Source of the DNA: Fremontodendron californicum
Lineage: Eukaryota; Streptophyta; Magnoliopsida; Malvales; Malvaceae
Assembly (NCBI GenBank): GCA_030761205.1
Contig: JAULJL010000040.1
Span: 14,144,603-14,208,602 of the forward strand
DNA: 64,000 nt
Direction: 5' to 3'
Part shown: piece by piece, positions 33,879 through 44,725 of the stretch
Numbering within the stretch: the stretch's first letter is position 1
Layout: every line of letters begins with the position of its first letter
Position numbers and translations under genes: made by a program
Notes under the pieces: model-generated
The model's input: only the letters and a program-made list of their open reading frames with translations
The model's database searches: none
Told to the model about the DNA's origin: nothing

Positions 33879-36800
33879 CTAGAAATCATGGCAGGTAAAG
33901 CAACTGCTGAAGAAACTCATGCGGATATGGAAGAATGTAAACTTCTGTGAAGTCTTAGGAATCTGTTCATCTTCATCCTCCTTGCCTGATATTGAACTTC
34001 TCATTTCTTGGGCTTTCATTTGAGCTATTCTTAGCTTGCTCAAGATCTTATCCATTGATGCTGATCTCTTCTTTTCCAATTTCATCTGATAGTAAAATCC
34101 AGTACTGCATCAGTGCCCTTGATATCTTAAAGCTAAGGTCTAGGAAGCACGGACATGGACACATAATATGAGTACGATACGGACACAGCGACATGAGAAT
34201 TTCTAGAAAATTAAAACATGGGTACGGCAAGACACGACAATAAAAAATATTTTTTTATATAATAATATACAATAAAAATATAAAATTGATACTTTTCAAT
34301 TAAATATTAACATGCAAATAACTTTTTAATTTTTTAAAATTATTTTTGATTTTAAAAATTTGAACCTTAAAAAATCCATTAGAATCGAATTGTTCATTTC
34401 ATATTTGGCAGAAAAAAGAAAAAAAAAAAAACCTTCATTGCGTGTCCGGACGTATCCAGCTGTGTCTTGATTATGTTTTGACCGTGTCTAATTTTATTTT
34501 TATTTTTATTCATGTCCTTGCGTTTCCGACACGTATTCAGCCGTCTTGGAGCCGTGTCCGACACTTGGACACTCCCCTAACAAAAGTGTCCATGCTTCAT
34601 AGGCTAACATTAAAGGGATATGATCTCAAATAAACTGATAAGTAAAATAAAATCATAAGAAATCTTATAAGCTATTGGATAGAGAAAAGAATAACAGAAC
34701 TCCATATGTGAACCTCTAGTTTTCGAAGGGCTGCCTCAGCTTTTGCCCTCTGCAAATTCTCCCATGCACTGATCTTTGCTTCCTCTCTTTGCAACCTGCC
34801 AAATCAAGTTAAAAAGTTCTTTTAGAAAAGCTCCTTTAGATTTCATGACACTTTATCTCACTCAACTACTCCCCAAGTTTCTGTTGAATATTAATGCTCC
34901 AAGTCCAGCTCCTGAAATCATGATGCAGTTTTATCTAGAAACTGAATACTGGAAATTTCCTTGAACATTAAAAGACTGCATTGAGTTACAGAACTTGATC
35001 TAAAATTCAGCTAAGGTTGGATTCCAGGGATGCTGGAAAGCTGTTACTCGGACTCGGATGTGAGTGTTGGACATGGGTGTGTTCAATTTTTCCAAGATTT
35101 CCATGTATTTGGAAGATCCTTGGAGAATCATATCTTCATACCCATGTCCGGATATGCATTGAACACGGATTTCGGACACGAATACTTCAAGAAAAATAAA
35201 GAGTCAGAGCAACATAGCTGAAAAGTTTTGCCGGTCCCCACTATTGAAAGTTACTACTCGATGAAAATTATGGCACTCTAATCCTATAGGAGAAAAAACA
35301 CTGATTTTGGTCCCCAACGAAACTAGTGAAAGTTACATTCTAGACTTCATAAAGCAAGGCAGAACATGTATTAATCGGATTTCAAGATTCATATTACGCA
35401 TTAATGTTGCCTCAAATTGTAAAGGAGTCTTTTAGTAGTGTTCTATGTTACTCAGACTCGAGTGTAAGTATCGGATACGGGTATATTCAATTTTTTCTAG
35501 GTTTTTCCATGTATTTGAAGAATCCTTGGAGGGTCATATCTCCATATCCATACCATAGGTAGTGTTTATTTTGGAATTTTCCTTTGTTATAATTGGAGGA
35601 TGCAGGACAAAAATTAAGCAAACGATGCAATAAAACTTATGTTGCTCCGACTCTTCATTTTTCTTGAAGTACCCTTGTCCGACACCCGTGTCTGACGTAT
35701 ATTCAGAGTGGGTATGGGGATATGATCCCCCAAGGACCCTCAAAATACATGAAAAAACTTAGAATAAATCAAACATATCCGTATCCAACACTCACACCCG
35801 AGTCCGAGTAACATAGAATAAAACATACTTTGAAATGTTTGTTGCTGCCTCTGAAATATCCAGAGATAAAGCAGAAGCTGCCGTGCTGTTTTGGTAGAAG
35901 TCTTCAAAATCTGGCACGTCTTTCTTGATTATTCTTGATCCATGTCTTTTGGACCAGTTAGTAATGGTGGCTCGTTTATCGATCTGCACTTCCTTGATGT
36001 CCAGTTTAGAAGGATGATCATTATTCTTCGCAGCAGGAAGAGGAAGAATAGAGGGAGGTGAGTGGCTGCTACTGCCCTCAGGGCTCATTTGTGTTGCCAT
36101 ATCCCTCCGTGAAACTACACGAGCGATCATCGTTTCTGCATCCTTGATTTCATCAAGCTGTTCATCTGCAACACTTTGATCTAACTTCAGAAAAAATTGT
36201 ACACAAATAAATCATGCATCAGTTTTAACTTTGAAGCCAATACGAATAGAGATGACATGAAAAACTAATCCTCATCTATGTTACTCAGACTCGAGTGTGA
36301 GTGTCAGACACGGGTATGTATTTGATACGGGTATGTTTGATTTATTCTAAATTTTTCTATGTATTTGGAGGGTCCTTAGAGGATCATATTCCCATACCCA
36401 TGTTCGAATATGCCAAGAAAAATGAAAAGTCGGAGCAACATAGATCCTGATTATATACAATGTGTCTTACACTCTTGTATCTAAAATCATTCGTTTAAAA
36501 CTACTTTGAAGATAATAGCCTTCTTATAGTTTCAACTTTCGATCCATTAGTACCGCATGGTCCACATCTATTCTATTCTAGTGCCTTAGCCAAAAAAACA
36601 AAAAAAGATTTTATTTAGTGATAGCAGTTTCAAGCTATGTTACCCCGACTCTTTATTTTCCTTAAAGTATCCGTGTCTGATACCTATGTCCGATCCATAT
36701 TTGGTTATGCGTATGAGGGTATGATACTTTAAATATATGAAAAAATTTAAAAAAAAAAATTTGAGTATACCCGTATTCGATACTCACTCTTGAATCCAAG

Positions 36801-38084
36801 TAACATAAGTTCCAAGTCACAAACTCAAATATTTGTTCTACACACTTCATTATCAGTTATCAGGCAGCACTTCCACAACAGAGGTGCAAGCAGCTCTTAA
36901 GTCTTAAATATGATTCTTCTGCCCTCTGGTTATGTCTATCTATACAAGGGCAGTTCACAGTTTCCTTCCAGATGCATCTTTAAGAACTTCATTTATTTAC
37001 AGTTAACAATTACTGGTTAGATATGAAAAGAACTCGGATTTGATTGTTGGAATACCTGATGGGGCAATTTGGAGTTTGATCATTGTAAGTTAATTTGGTT
37101 TTTTGGGGCTCAGATTATCCTACTTTGGATTGGATGAACACATAAGGCTAGTGATTAACCAAATATCATACTTATGGAACATTCTATAGGCCCAAATTCA
37201 TGTTCTTTAACTTCCCTAATCAGATCAGCAGATAAGTACTAAGAAGCAATGTTATTCGGATTCGGATGTGAGTGTTCGATACGGATATATTTAATTTTTT
37301 TAAGATTTTCATGTATTTGGAAGGCTTTTGAAGGATCATATCCTCTACCCATGTCCGAATAAGCGTCGGATCCGGACACGAATATTTCAAAAAAAAAATG
37401 AAGAATCGGACTAACATACTACGAAGTATAGCAGCCTAAGTTAAAATTTCAAGCAAATGATAATCAAAACAAAGAAAGAACACAAATACCTTGAGAGCTG
37501 GGCAATGAAGATTCACTAACCAAATCTGACCATCCAAGATTGCTATCATTTTGCACCATACAAGATTGCTCACCTTCACCATCTCCACCAGCATCACCGC
37601 CGCTACAACCACCGTAATGAACAGAAAGTACCCCATCAGCCATCAAAACCCCAGTTGAAAACGGAGACCCCGCCATCAAATTCCTCACCCCCCCACTACC
37701 TCCACCGTCAAGTAGCTGCATGGAAGGCGAGCAATTAGAGTAGAAAGCGATTCCAGGTGACACAATCGGCCCACTTTTAGACTTTGGCCGCCTCTGAAGC
37801 TGATAGTTTGCATTCTTGCTAAAACCATAACCCAAAACAGGGCTACAAATCCACCTCTCGGCATCTTCCCATTTAGAAGGCAATGTTCTACCACTATAAA
37901 AAGGTGTCAAAGATGAAGCACTGATCTGTCTTGTGCGACTACCATTGCTGTTAGCTGGATGTGGCACTCTCTCTGAATTCCACCCTTTTTGAGCCACCGC
38001 CACGCCGCCATTATCACGGTAATCTGATGCTCCTGGGCTTTGAAAAGTACCCAAATGACTCAAAGAAACAGAAGATTTCTTCAT
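33879..38084 (-). CDS. Remorin family protein, 4 exons, about 411 aa
   Basis: Exons on the minus strand: 38084-37490, 36180-35829, 34795-34714, 34085-33879 (1236 bp). The N-terminal two-thirds is Ser/Gly/Pro-rich and looks disordered. VSRRDMATQMSPEGS is a conserved block of long plant remorins. The C-terminal remorin domain begins about residue 310 (RATITNWSKRHG, ISKLQREEAKISAWENLQRA, KAEAALRKLEMKLEKKRSAS). It is a predicted coiled coil that drives oligomerisation. The protein ends SSCFTCHDF, the remorin C-terminal anchor with two cysteines for S-acylation, so plasma-membrane nanodomain localisation is expected. Exon 2 could instead start at 36165 (acceptor TTGCAG), removing DQSVA in frame. 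Introns 1-3 are crowded with MITEs. Biological role within the family (signalling, plant-microbe interaction) is not determinable. Confidence 0.9.
34140..34602. mobile_element. MITE, 463 bp, in remorin intron 3
   Basis: The left end CTAGGAAGCACGGACATGG is mirrored by GTGTCCATGCTTCATAG. Inside are repeated GTGTCC/GGACAC words in both orientations. The flanks GCTAAGGT and GCTAACAT resemble a worn 8-bp target duplication, compatible with hAT. Confidence 0.65.
35041..35217 (+). mobile_element. hAT-type MITE family R, copy 1 (remorin intron 2)
   Basis: Ends CTGTTACTCGGACTCGG and GAGTCAGAGCAACATAG; 177 bp. Flanks CTGGAAAG and CTGAAAAG match at 7 of 8 positions, fitting an 8-bp target duplication. 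Confidence 0.8.
35443..35558 (+). mobile_element. hAT-type MITE family R, copy 2, internally deleted (remorin intron 2)
   Basis: Begins CTATGTTACTCAGACTCG and ends TACCATAG after only 116 bp; the 3' third seen in other copies is missing. GTAGTGTT is repeated exactly at 35435-35442 and 35559-35566, so the short form itself was mobilised or was deleted after insertion. Confidence 0.8.
35637..35816 (-). mobile_element. hAT-type MITE family R, copy 3 (remorin intron 2)
   Basis: Starts TTATGTTGCTCCGACTC and ends GAGTCCGAGTAACATAG; 180 bp, opposite orientation to copies 1 and 2. AATAAAAC is repeated exactly at 35629-35636 and 35817-35824. Its edge is only 12 bases from the exon 2 splice donor (GT at 35828-35827). 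Confidence 0.85.
36276..36443 (+). mobile_element. hAT-type MITE family R, copy 4 (remorin intron 1)
   Basis: Ends CTATGTTACTCAGACTCG and AGTCGGAGCAACATAG; 168 bp. Flanks ATCCTCAT and ATCCTGAT match at 7 of 8. Confidence 0.8.
36635..36808 (-). mobile_element. hAT-type MITE family R, copy 5 (remorin intron 1)
   Basis: Ends CTATGTTACCCCGACTC and GAATCCAAGTAACATAA; 174 bp, minus orientation. Flanks GTTTCAAG and GTTCCAAG match at 7 of 8. Confidence 0.8.
37247..37418 (+). mobile_element. hAT-type MITE family R, copy 6 (remorin intron 1)
   Basis: Ends CAATGTTATTCGGATTCGG and GAATCGGACTAACATA; 172 bp. Flanks CTAAGAAG and CTACGAAG match at 7 of 8. Confidence 0.78.
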
Positions 38085-40474
38085 TTACTCTCAATCACCA
38101 CCACAGCAAGAATTTTAGCCGGTTTGCATACAGAGTGCCACAAGAGCTAGACTTGAACAAATTGTCTAAAAGGGTGATTGAGACAAAGAAAGAATTTGTT
38201 TGAAAGCTGATTTTTACGGTTCTTTGTGGCTAAAGCTGGTTTTTTTCTTTTTTAATTCTAGCTTTCTCTTTTTTTACATTACTTTATGCTTTGTTGGAAG
38301 CTATCCGTTTATGGATACGAAGATTTGTTTGCATCTAGAGAAGCCTCATGAAGGTTTGCAAAATGCCAAATGCTGCATTAAATCATTGAATACAAAGAGT
38401 CAAAGACTATAGGCAAGGATTAAACGTTTTTAACAGCAGTCTCTGTCAAAGACAAGGATTATTTTATCGTTTTCTACATATTCCTTCTTTTTTAATACTA
38501 GTACTAGTTGAAAACTCGGATTTTGATAATATAAATAAAAAATAAAAAGGAAGACTCACATTCAAGTAAGAAAAACCACATGCATATATAAGACAACAAA
38601 AAAGCACCCCCAAAAAAATTAGTATAGTGAATATCCATTTATCCAAAGAACTTTGGGAGTTAATCCGATTAATTCATACAATAATTTTATTTTTAGAGTG
38701 ATATTTCGTAAATTTAAAGTTCGAATTATAACATTTGTAATTTGTTTCTTCTCTATTCTCAAAATATGACTTATTTTATAAAATAAAAATAAAAAAAAAT
38801 TTTGAGGAATGAACCATAAGAGGTCAAAGTACTTAAGAAGTTTCTATACTATACTATCTAGTGCAAATTAGTCTTTCTATTATAAAACTGAGTAATTTAG
38901 TCCCTATACTTTTAAAATTAAAGCAAAAAGGTAAAATCACTTACTAGTGTAACAGAAACTGCTAAAAAAGCTGACGTGACATTTAACTTTGTATTTTTTT
39001 GATGATGTGGATGTCAAATGCTGACATGGCACAAATAAAATATATTATTTTAAGATAACGTGGACAAAATAACAAACTAAGTTGGCAAAAATGCCACATC
39101 AAATTATTTTTTGCCAACTTAGTTTGTTATTTTGTCCACTCAATTTAAAATAATATATTTTATTAGTGTCACATCATCAAATAAACATAAGATTAAATGT
39201 CACATCAATTTTTTTAACTGTCTTTGTTACACTAGTTAGTGATTTTACTTTTTTGCTTCAATTTTAAAAGTTTAGAAACTAAATTATTCAGTTTTATAAT
39301 AGAGAAATTAATTTGCATTAGATGGTATAATACAGGGACTTCCTAAACACTTTGTATTAGAAGAATCCCATTGGAATAGGGTTAGTATTTTATGTATTAA
39401 GTTTTAAGATGGAGACTTAAGGGTACATATATATATATATACAACATATTGTTCATAACCTGTCTTTTTTCTTTTGTTTGCTCATTATAATAGAAGAAAT
39501 CAAACCTCTTGCCTTTGATTCAAAACATATTATCTATGTTTGTCTAATCCATTTTCCTAATTTTAGCTCCTTGCTATTCAGAGATGTTTATGGGATTCTT
39601 TATTTGTATTGGTGTCAGTTTTTTATCTTTTTCTAATTAGGTTTAATCCCATATTCTATGCATCAGCGTTGAGGGAGGAATAATTCACATCTTTAATAGT
39701 CAAAAATTGGTCTATGAATTATAAGCAAATGTCTATCATTTTCTTTCAAACGATACTTTTTTTTTTTCATAAGATACGCGAACAAATCTTAAAATAAACA
39801 ATACCTTGTAATTAGACACAATCCAACAATTTTTATATCAACACGAAATTTTTACAGTTTTATTAGATACTTATGGTGAGAGGAGGATATAAACTTTGAG
39901 ATCTTTTTACTAGTAGTAAATTGTAATATATATATATATATATATATATAAGTTGAAAAAAAAATTGATTAGATCTAGGCTAAATGTTATAACAAGACAA
40001 CGGAAAAAACTGTGGGCCTTAACCCTTCATTACTATTATATTATTATTACTAGTACTATTTTCTTTTCTTTCCCCTTTTTAAATTACACTCTAAAAATAG
40101 AATGTATTTTAAATGCTTCATAAAACAGTCATTCTTAAATTAAGAAAAAAAAAGTATATCAAAAGACTTATTTGTTATATTACATGCAATTTGGTAAAAG
40201 TCAAGAAGAATTGATAAAGAACATATCATAAGCTAATTAAAACACCCTACCAACATTTGGCAAATATTCTAAAGTATCAAATACCCTGCCTGCAAACATT
40301 TGCAGCAATCACCTTCAGTACCTTGAATGGCTTCTTACCCTGCAATTTCATATAACTCTATCTATATCAGCCTCCAAGCATATTACAGATCAAGCAATAC
40401 AGGAAAAAAAAAAGTCTCGACTATCAGAGCAAAAATGATGACCTGGGCGAGCGGGAATTAGAACGAGAAGGGGA
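38085..40474. other. Intergenic between the remorin gene and the splicing-factor gene
   Basis: It holds the upstream region of the remorin gene, the foldback MITE at 38825-39354, a (TA)n run near 39930 and the 3' flank of the splicing-factor gene. No further gene was recognised. Confidence 0.55.
38825..39354. mobile_element. Near-perfect palindromic MITE, about 530 bp
   Basis: The whole element folds on itself. Outer arms: CAAAGTACTTAAGAAGTTTC mirrors GACTTCCTAAACACTTTG, and CTATTATAAAACTGAGTAAT mirrors ATTCAGTTTTATAATAG. Inner arms: GTGGACAAAATAACAAACTA and AGTTGGCAAAAA mirror TTTTTGCCAACTTAG and TTGTTATTTTGTCCAC, meeting at about 39095. Transcripts through it would form a long hairpin. Clean target duplications were not seen. 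Confidence 0.75.
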
Positions 40475-43211
40475 TCAAGTGTACGAGTGAGACCTAGATC
40501 GTGAACGAGAATAGTATCTTCGAGAACTCCTACTCCTACTCCTACTCGGACTTCTACTCCGTCGATATCTTCTGCATTGAACAAATTATTCACCAGATGA
40601 ATAAGACTTTGATAAGAGAGCACCACAACAAGTTTTGATATGTTCATAAAAGCTCATAATTTATCTTTGGTTGGTTTGCAAGGAGACATTAATACAAAAG
40701 ATATTCACTGTGAGCCATTTGGTTAAACACAAAGATACAGTATTCCAAAATATATACCTTGAAGGAGAGCGGCTGTAGCTCCTACTGCGGCTGCGATGCC
40801 TTTGACGACTTAATCGGCTTGTTTCCGCAAGTTTTTCCAGTCTTTGGCGCTCCTGCTCTCGCTTCTTAGCCATTTCCGCAGCAGTGTCTTTCTTAACTAT
40901 AGAAGCAATCAGCTTATTAAAACATAAATACAACTCACTGAAACATGTGATAATACAAACAGAAACCATCTTGAACCAACTTACTGCCTCTCTCTTTTCT
41001 TCCAAGTAAAATTACAGACAAATAAAAAGCTAAAGAAAATCTAGAAAAAACACAACTTGATAAGAAAAAGAATAGGTATACACAATTCCTTTAAAACTCC
41101 AACAGAGCATGAGAAGATATCATTGAATCAACAGCTGCATTAAACAAATATCATTTATGTCATACTTTGCTTGTTTAACTGTCTGTTCATAATCCTTTTT
41201 AGCCGCTCCTGAGGAGTTTCTTTCTTCTCAACCTGCCCCTGTTTTGAGGGTCCTCCAGAGGTACTTGCTTTTGTTAACTTTGCTAATGCTGACGTTGCAC
41301 TGACAGAAATGAAATAAAATTGTTAAATTCAGGGCAACTAATATATATTAAAATAATCCTTTCTAGATAACTGTAATCATAGAAGCAAAAGTTATGGTGA
41401 TACCTTACTGCTGGTTTTGATACTTTACCACTCTTTTCTTTATCAAGAGACACACCAGATGCAGGATCAACATGAAGTGCCTCAAGTATGTGACAAGATG
41501 ATGGCCTGCAGGAAAGGAGAAGCATTAGATATGACCATTTTCATGGTTTCATGCAACTGGGAAGCATTCAAACAAATTCCATTTCAGGAAAAATATGAGC
41601 TTCAGAAGGGAAGCCTCCTTCCTACTCCCTCTTGCAGTTATGCTGATAAACCTAGGGCAGATCTATTCTAAACCAGAAAAGTTTGCCTCAGGCAACAAAA
41701 TTGGGATAAGCTGCAGCAGAGTAAAGACTGTCCAATCTATCTTTGCAAGAATTAAAGGGTGAGTGCTCCGACCGGTTCAACATGTCAGCCTGGGATGGAG
41801 GAGATGATGGTGGAGAAAATCCTTCAAGCTTTTGTCCATCCCCGTTGCCAGAGCTCCCAAACTCTGTAATATACTCTATTTTTGGAGCCTTTGGTTTACT
41901 TCTATGAGAATCATCAGAATAAACTCCACGAGCATGGCGCCTTGAGTATGATGGAGAGTATGAACGTGATCTTGACCTGAATATGAAATCTATACATAAA
42001 TTGCTTTTACGTGCCTCAAAATAACAGCTTCAAGAGAAACCAAGCACAGATTATACCTCCTAGAGCGTGGATAAGCCTCGTAGGTTGGACTATGCCTAGA
42101 TTCCCTGCATGAGGCAAAAGAAAGCATCAACACTCTACTGACTTTAGGCATGATGTCATATCCAATTCTACCAGTTTGAATCAGAGATCTTCCAACTTTT
42201 GTACCGGTAGGGATCATTATGGAGTACTCGTGTTCCAGTTATCCTTCCAGCTTCTTTTTCCCTCTCCCTCTCTATTTGAGAAGCTTTTCTCCTTTCTCTG
42301 CGACTCAGTTTTCTCTAACAGTTTAAAATTTCAGATTTGTTATCAACATATGCTAAATAAGAAAAATGCAACTACAACCAACACGCCTTATATCCAACTT
42401 ACAATTGCAGGATCGCCTTTGATCACTTCCTTCTGTCTTTTTTCCTCCTCTTTTGCTTTTTTATCCATATAAACAAGCCAACCATACCTTTTCACTCCAA
42501 ATTCTTTTGCTATTATATCCATTCCTTCATCATTACTATCATCACTATTGAATTCATCATCATCTTCCTCCTCCTCCTCTTCTTCATCCACATCTGAAAA
42601 ATGAGCTTCCTCTTTCCCATTTCCATCATAAGAGAAACCAACTTGAGAATATGAACCTTTATTAGCTGGTTGTGCAGGTTGTGATCTGCCAAATATACCA
42701 AAAAATAAAGAAACAAACAAACAATATAACCACTTATAGCAGTCAGATATATCAGCATCAGTAAAATCAGCAAACTTGCCACTTTGGAAGAAATTACATC
42801 CACAATTATATAACACATGCCAAAGAAACTCAAATGCAGCACATTCATCTCCTGTAGAAACGGTCTACACTATACTTTATACTTGCAGGTCACCCAGTAG
42901 TTCATGATATATGCAACAAAATCATTGACAAAAAAAAAAAAATGCATGTGTCCTACTTCACAATAAATCAACTACTAAGTCAAAGAATAAACACATCAGA
43001 GATGCTTTCTAAAAACCGTATGAAAAGAAAATAAGAAGCAAGTCAAGTTTGTAACTTTGATCTTCTATAAAGCTAACATATTTCCAGTGTTGTCAGGGGC
43101 GCAAGGCGCACTCTAGGCGCTAGAACCCTTATATTGCCTCAGGCGCAAGGCGCAAAAAAAGCGCTCGCCTGAGTGAAATAAGGCGCAATATGTATACGTG
43201 TATTTCTGTAT

Positions 43212-43293
<82 letters not shown>

Positions 43294-44725
43294 AGCTTAA
43301 GAATATAATTATGATAATAAACACTAAAGAGTGGTCCAGTTTATTTAGAAAACATGCAATTTTTTTTTTGTTACCCAATATGCATGATTTCCTTATGGTC
43401 CCATGTATGTGTTGAATATTCAAATATTGAGAAGTAGAGAGTTCGATACTATCCCAAGTTAAAATAAAAGAAATTAAAGAGAACTTCAATCAGGTGGGCT
43501 TCTTTTATGCCTATCGCCTTACAAAAAAGTGCGCCTAGGTGCACCAAGCGTGCGCCCGATCAAATGCGCCTCGCCCGAGTGGGTCTGAGACACTTCGGTT
43601 ATTTAGTGCTAAGGCGCAAGGCGTAGGCGCGCCTAGACGCACACCTTGACAACACTGCATATTTCTACATTTGTTTCTGAATAGCATAACATTGAGCGAA
43701 ATATCTACAGCAAATTCCATGTCCAAGACACTCTAAAACCCTATACAGAATGCATCAAAATTATTTGAAGAGTACCAGACTTTGTTAGAAACTTATATAA
43801 GACCGGCGCTATTAAATTTATCCGAAGAATTTTAACTCGAGTACTATAACATGCATCACCTATCTTATCAAATGGGCACAAAAAGTTCAGAAAAAGAAAT
43901 ATATTTAAACCTGTCTGATTGAAACGGTGCGATAACTTTTGCCTCCATTTCTAGATTCACATGTTGTAAACCCTCCTCATCTGTAACTGTTAAAAGATAC
44001 AAACTTCAGCTCATAAAGATCACTCGAAAACTAATTCTAATCTTATAACTGACTTTTATCCTTATCTATCATATCATATTGCAATGTAACCAATCAAAGG
44101 CATTTGAAGCGAACAACAAAAACTAAAACAATTTATCAATTCGGAGAAATAAAAAAGTACCGACATCCTCTACGCCGATGCTTAATTAAATCCCGATAAC
44201 GCTCAAAATTAACAAACTCTTCTACTTCTTCTTCTTCTTCAGACTTCTCTTGACTCCTAAAATGCCGTGTCCCTGGCTCCCGAATGAAATCAAGTAGAGC
44301 TCGCCCATCAAATCTAAAATATAAACAAATAATTAATTGTAAAATAAAATCTTATCTAAAACGATGTCCAAAAAAAAAAGAGAAGAGAAATTAACTTACC
44401 TATCAATTAAAACGTCTTGTTTTCCATTCCAAGGAATCCTGTCAACAAAATTTGAATAAATGGAAATTTTGAGATATTTAATGCAACATTGATAAGATGA
44501 TTTATGGAAATTTGATTAATTTACTTACAGGCCTTGTTGGTCTTGGGTAGCGTTATAGAGAGCATCGTCGCGATGGATACGGCTGCGAGAGCCGATGACT
44601 TGAATGGATTGTTGAGGATCGCCACGTCTTTTAGCTAAGAAGATGGCTCGTCTTTGGGCTCTCTTTCGAGCCGCGTCCATCATGTCGTGGACTTTCCTCT
44701 CTGATCTCCGAGCTTCGTGCCACAT
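40475..44725 (-). CDS. CLASRP/SWAP-type SR-related splicing factor, 12 exons, 525 aa
   Basis: Minus-strand exons: 44725-44529, 44438-44400, 44313-44165, 43986-43911, 42685-42403, 42314-42205, 42104-42057, 41976-41773, 41505-41404, 41299-41166, 40896-40758, 40571-40475 (1578 bp, one frame, GT-AG). The start MWHEARRSERKVHDMMDAAR opens a domain of the DRY_EERY alternative-splicing-regulator type, including LIPWNGKQDVLIDRFDGRA and FERYRDLIKHRRRGFTDEEG. An acidic run (DEEEEEEEDDDEF, about 187-200) and a charged coil (KKAKEEEKRQ, RRERRKASQIERERE) follow, then an RS-rich tail (SRSRSYSRSPSRRYRRSRSP). The family (CLK4-associating SR-rich protein, suppressor-of-white-apricot relatives) acts in nuclear pre-mRNA splicing. 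Exon 3 uses the donor after GGAT because the later GT gives a stop. The TGA at 40477-40475 falls inside the RS tail and the frame stays open for 19 more codons. Intron 4 carries a hAT MITE. Confidence 0.9.
43085..43657. mobile_element. hAT MITE, 573 bp, in intron 4 of the splicing-factor gene
   Basis: The left end CAGTGTTGTCAGGGGCGCAA is mirrored by CGCACACCTTGACAACACTG. GGCGCAAGGCGC and CGCCTAGGCGC-like words fill both subterminal regions. CATATTTC is repeated exactly at 43077-43084 and 43658-43665. CAGTG ends plus an 8-bp duplication are diagnostic of hAT. The middle contains a (TC)n(TA)n microsatellite. There is no transposase. Confidence 0.9.
43216..43288. repeat. Compound microsatellite (TC)n-(TA)n
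   Basis: About 28 bases of TC repeats run directly into about 44 bases of TA repeats within the hAT MITE. It should be highly length-polymorphic. Confidence 0.9.

Noticed and set aside
43535..43726. 63-codon minus-strand ORF in the splicing-factor intron
   Set aside because: It falls in the CG-rich subterminal part of the hAT MITE and has no similarity to a transposase.
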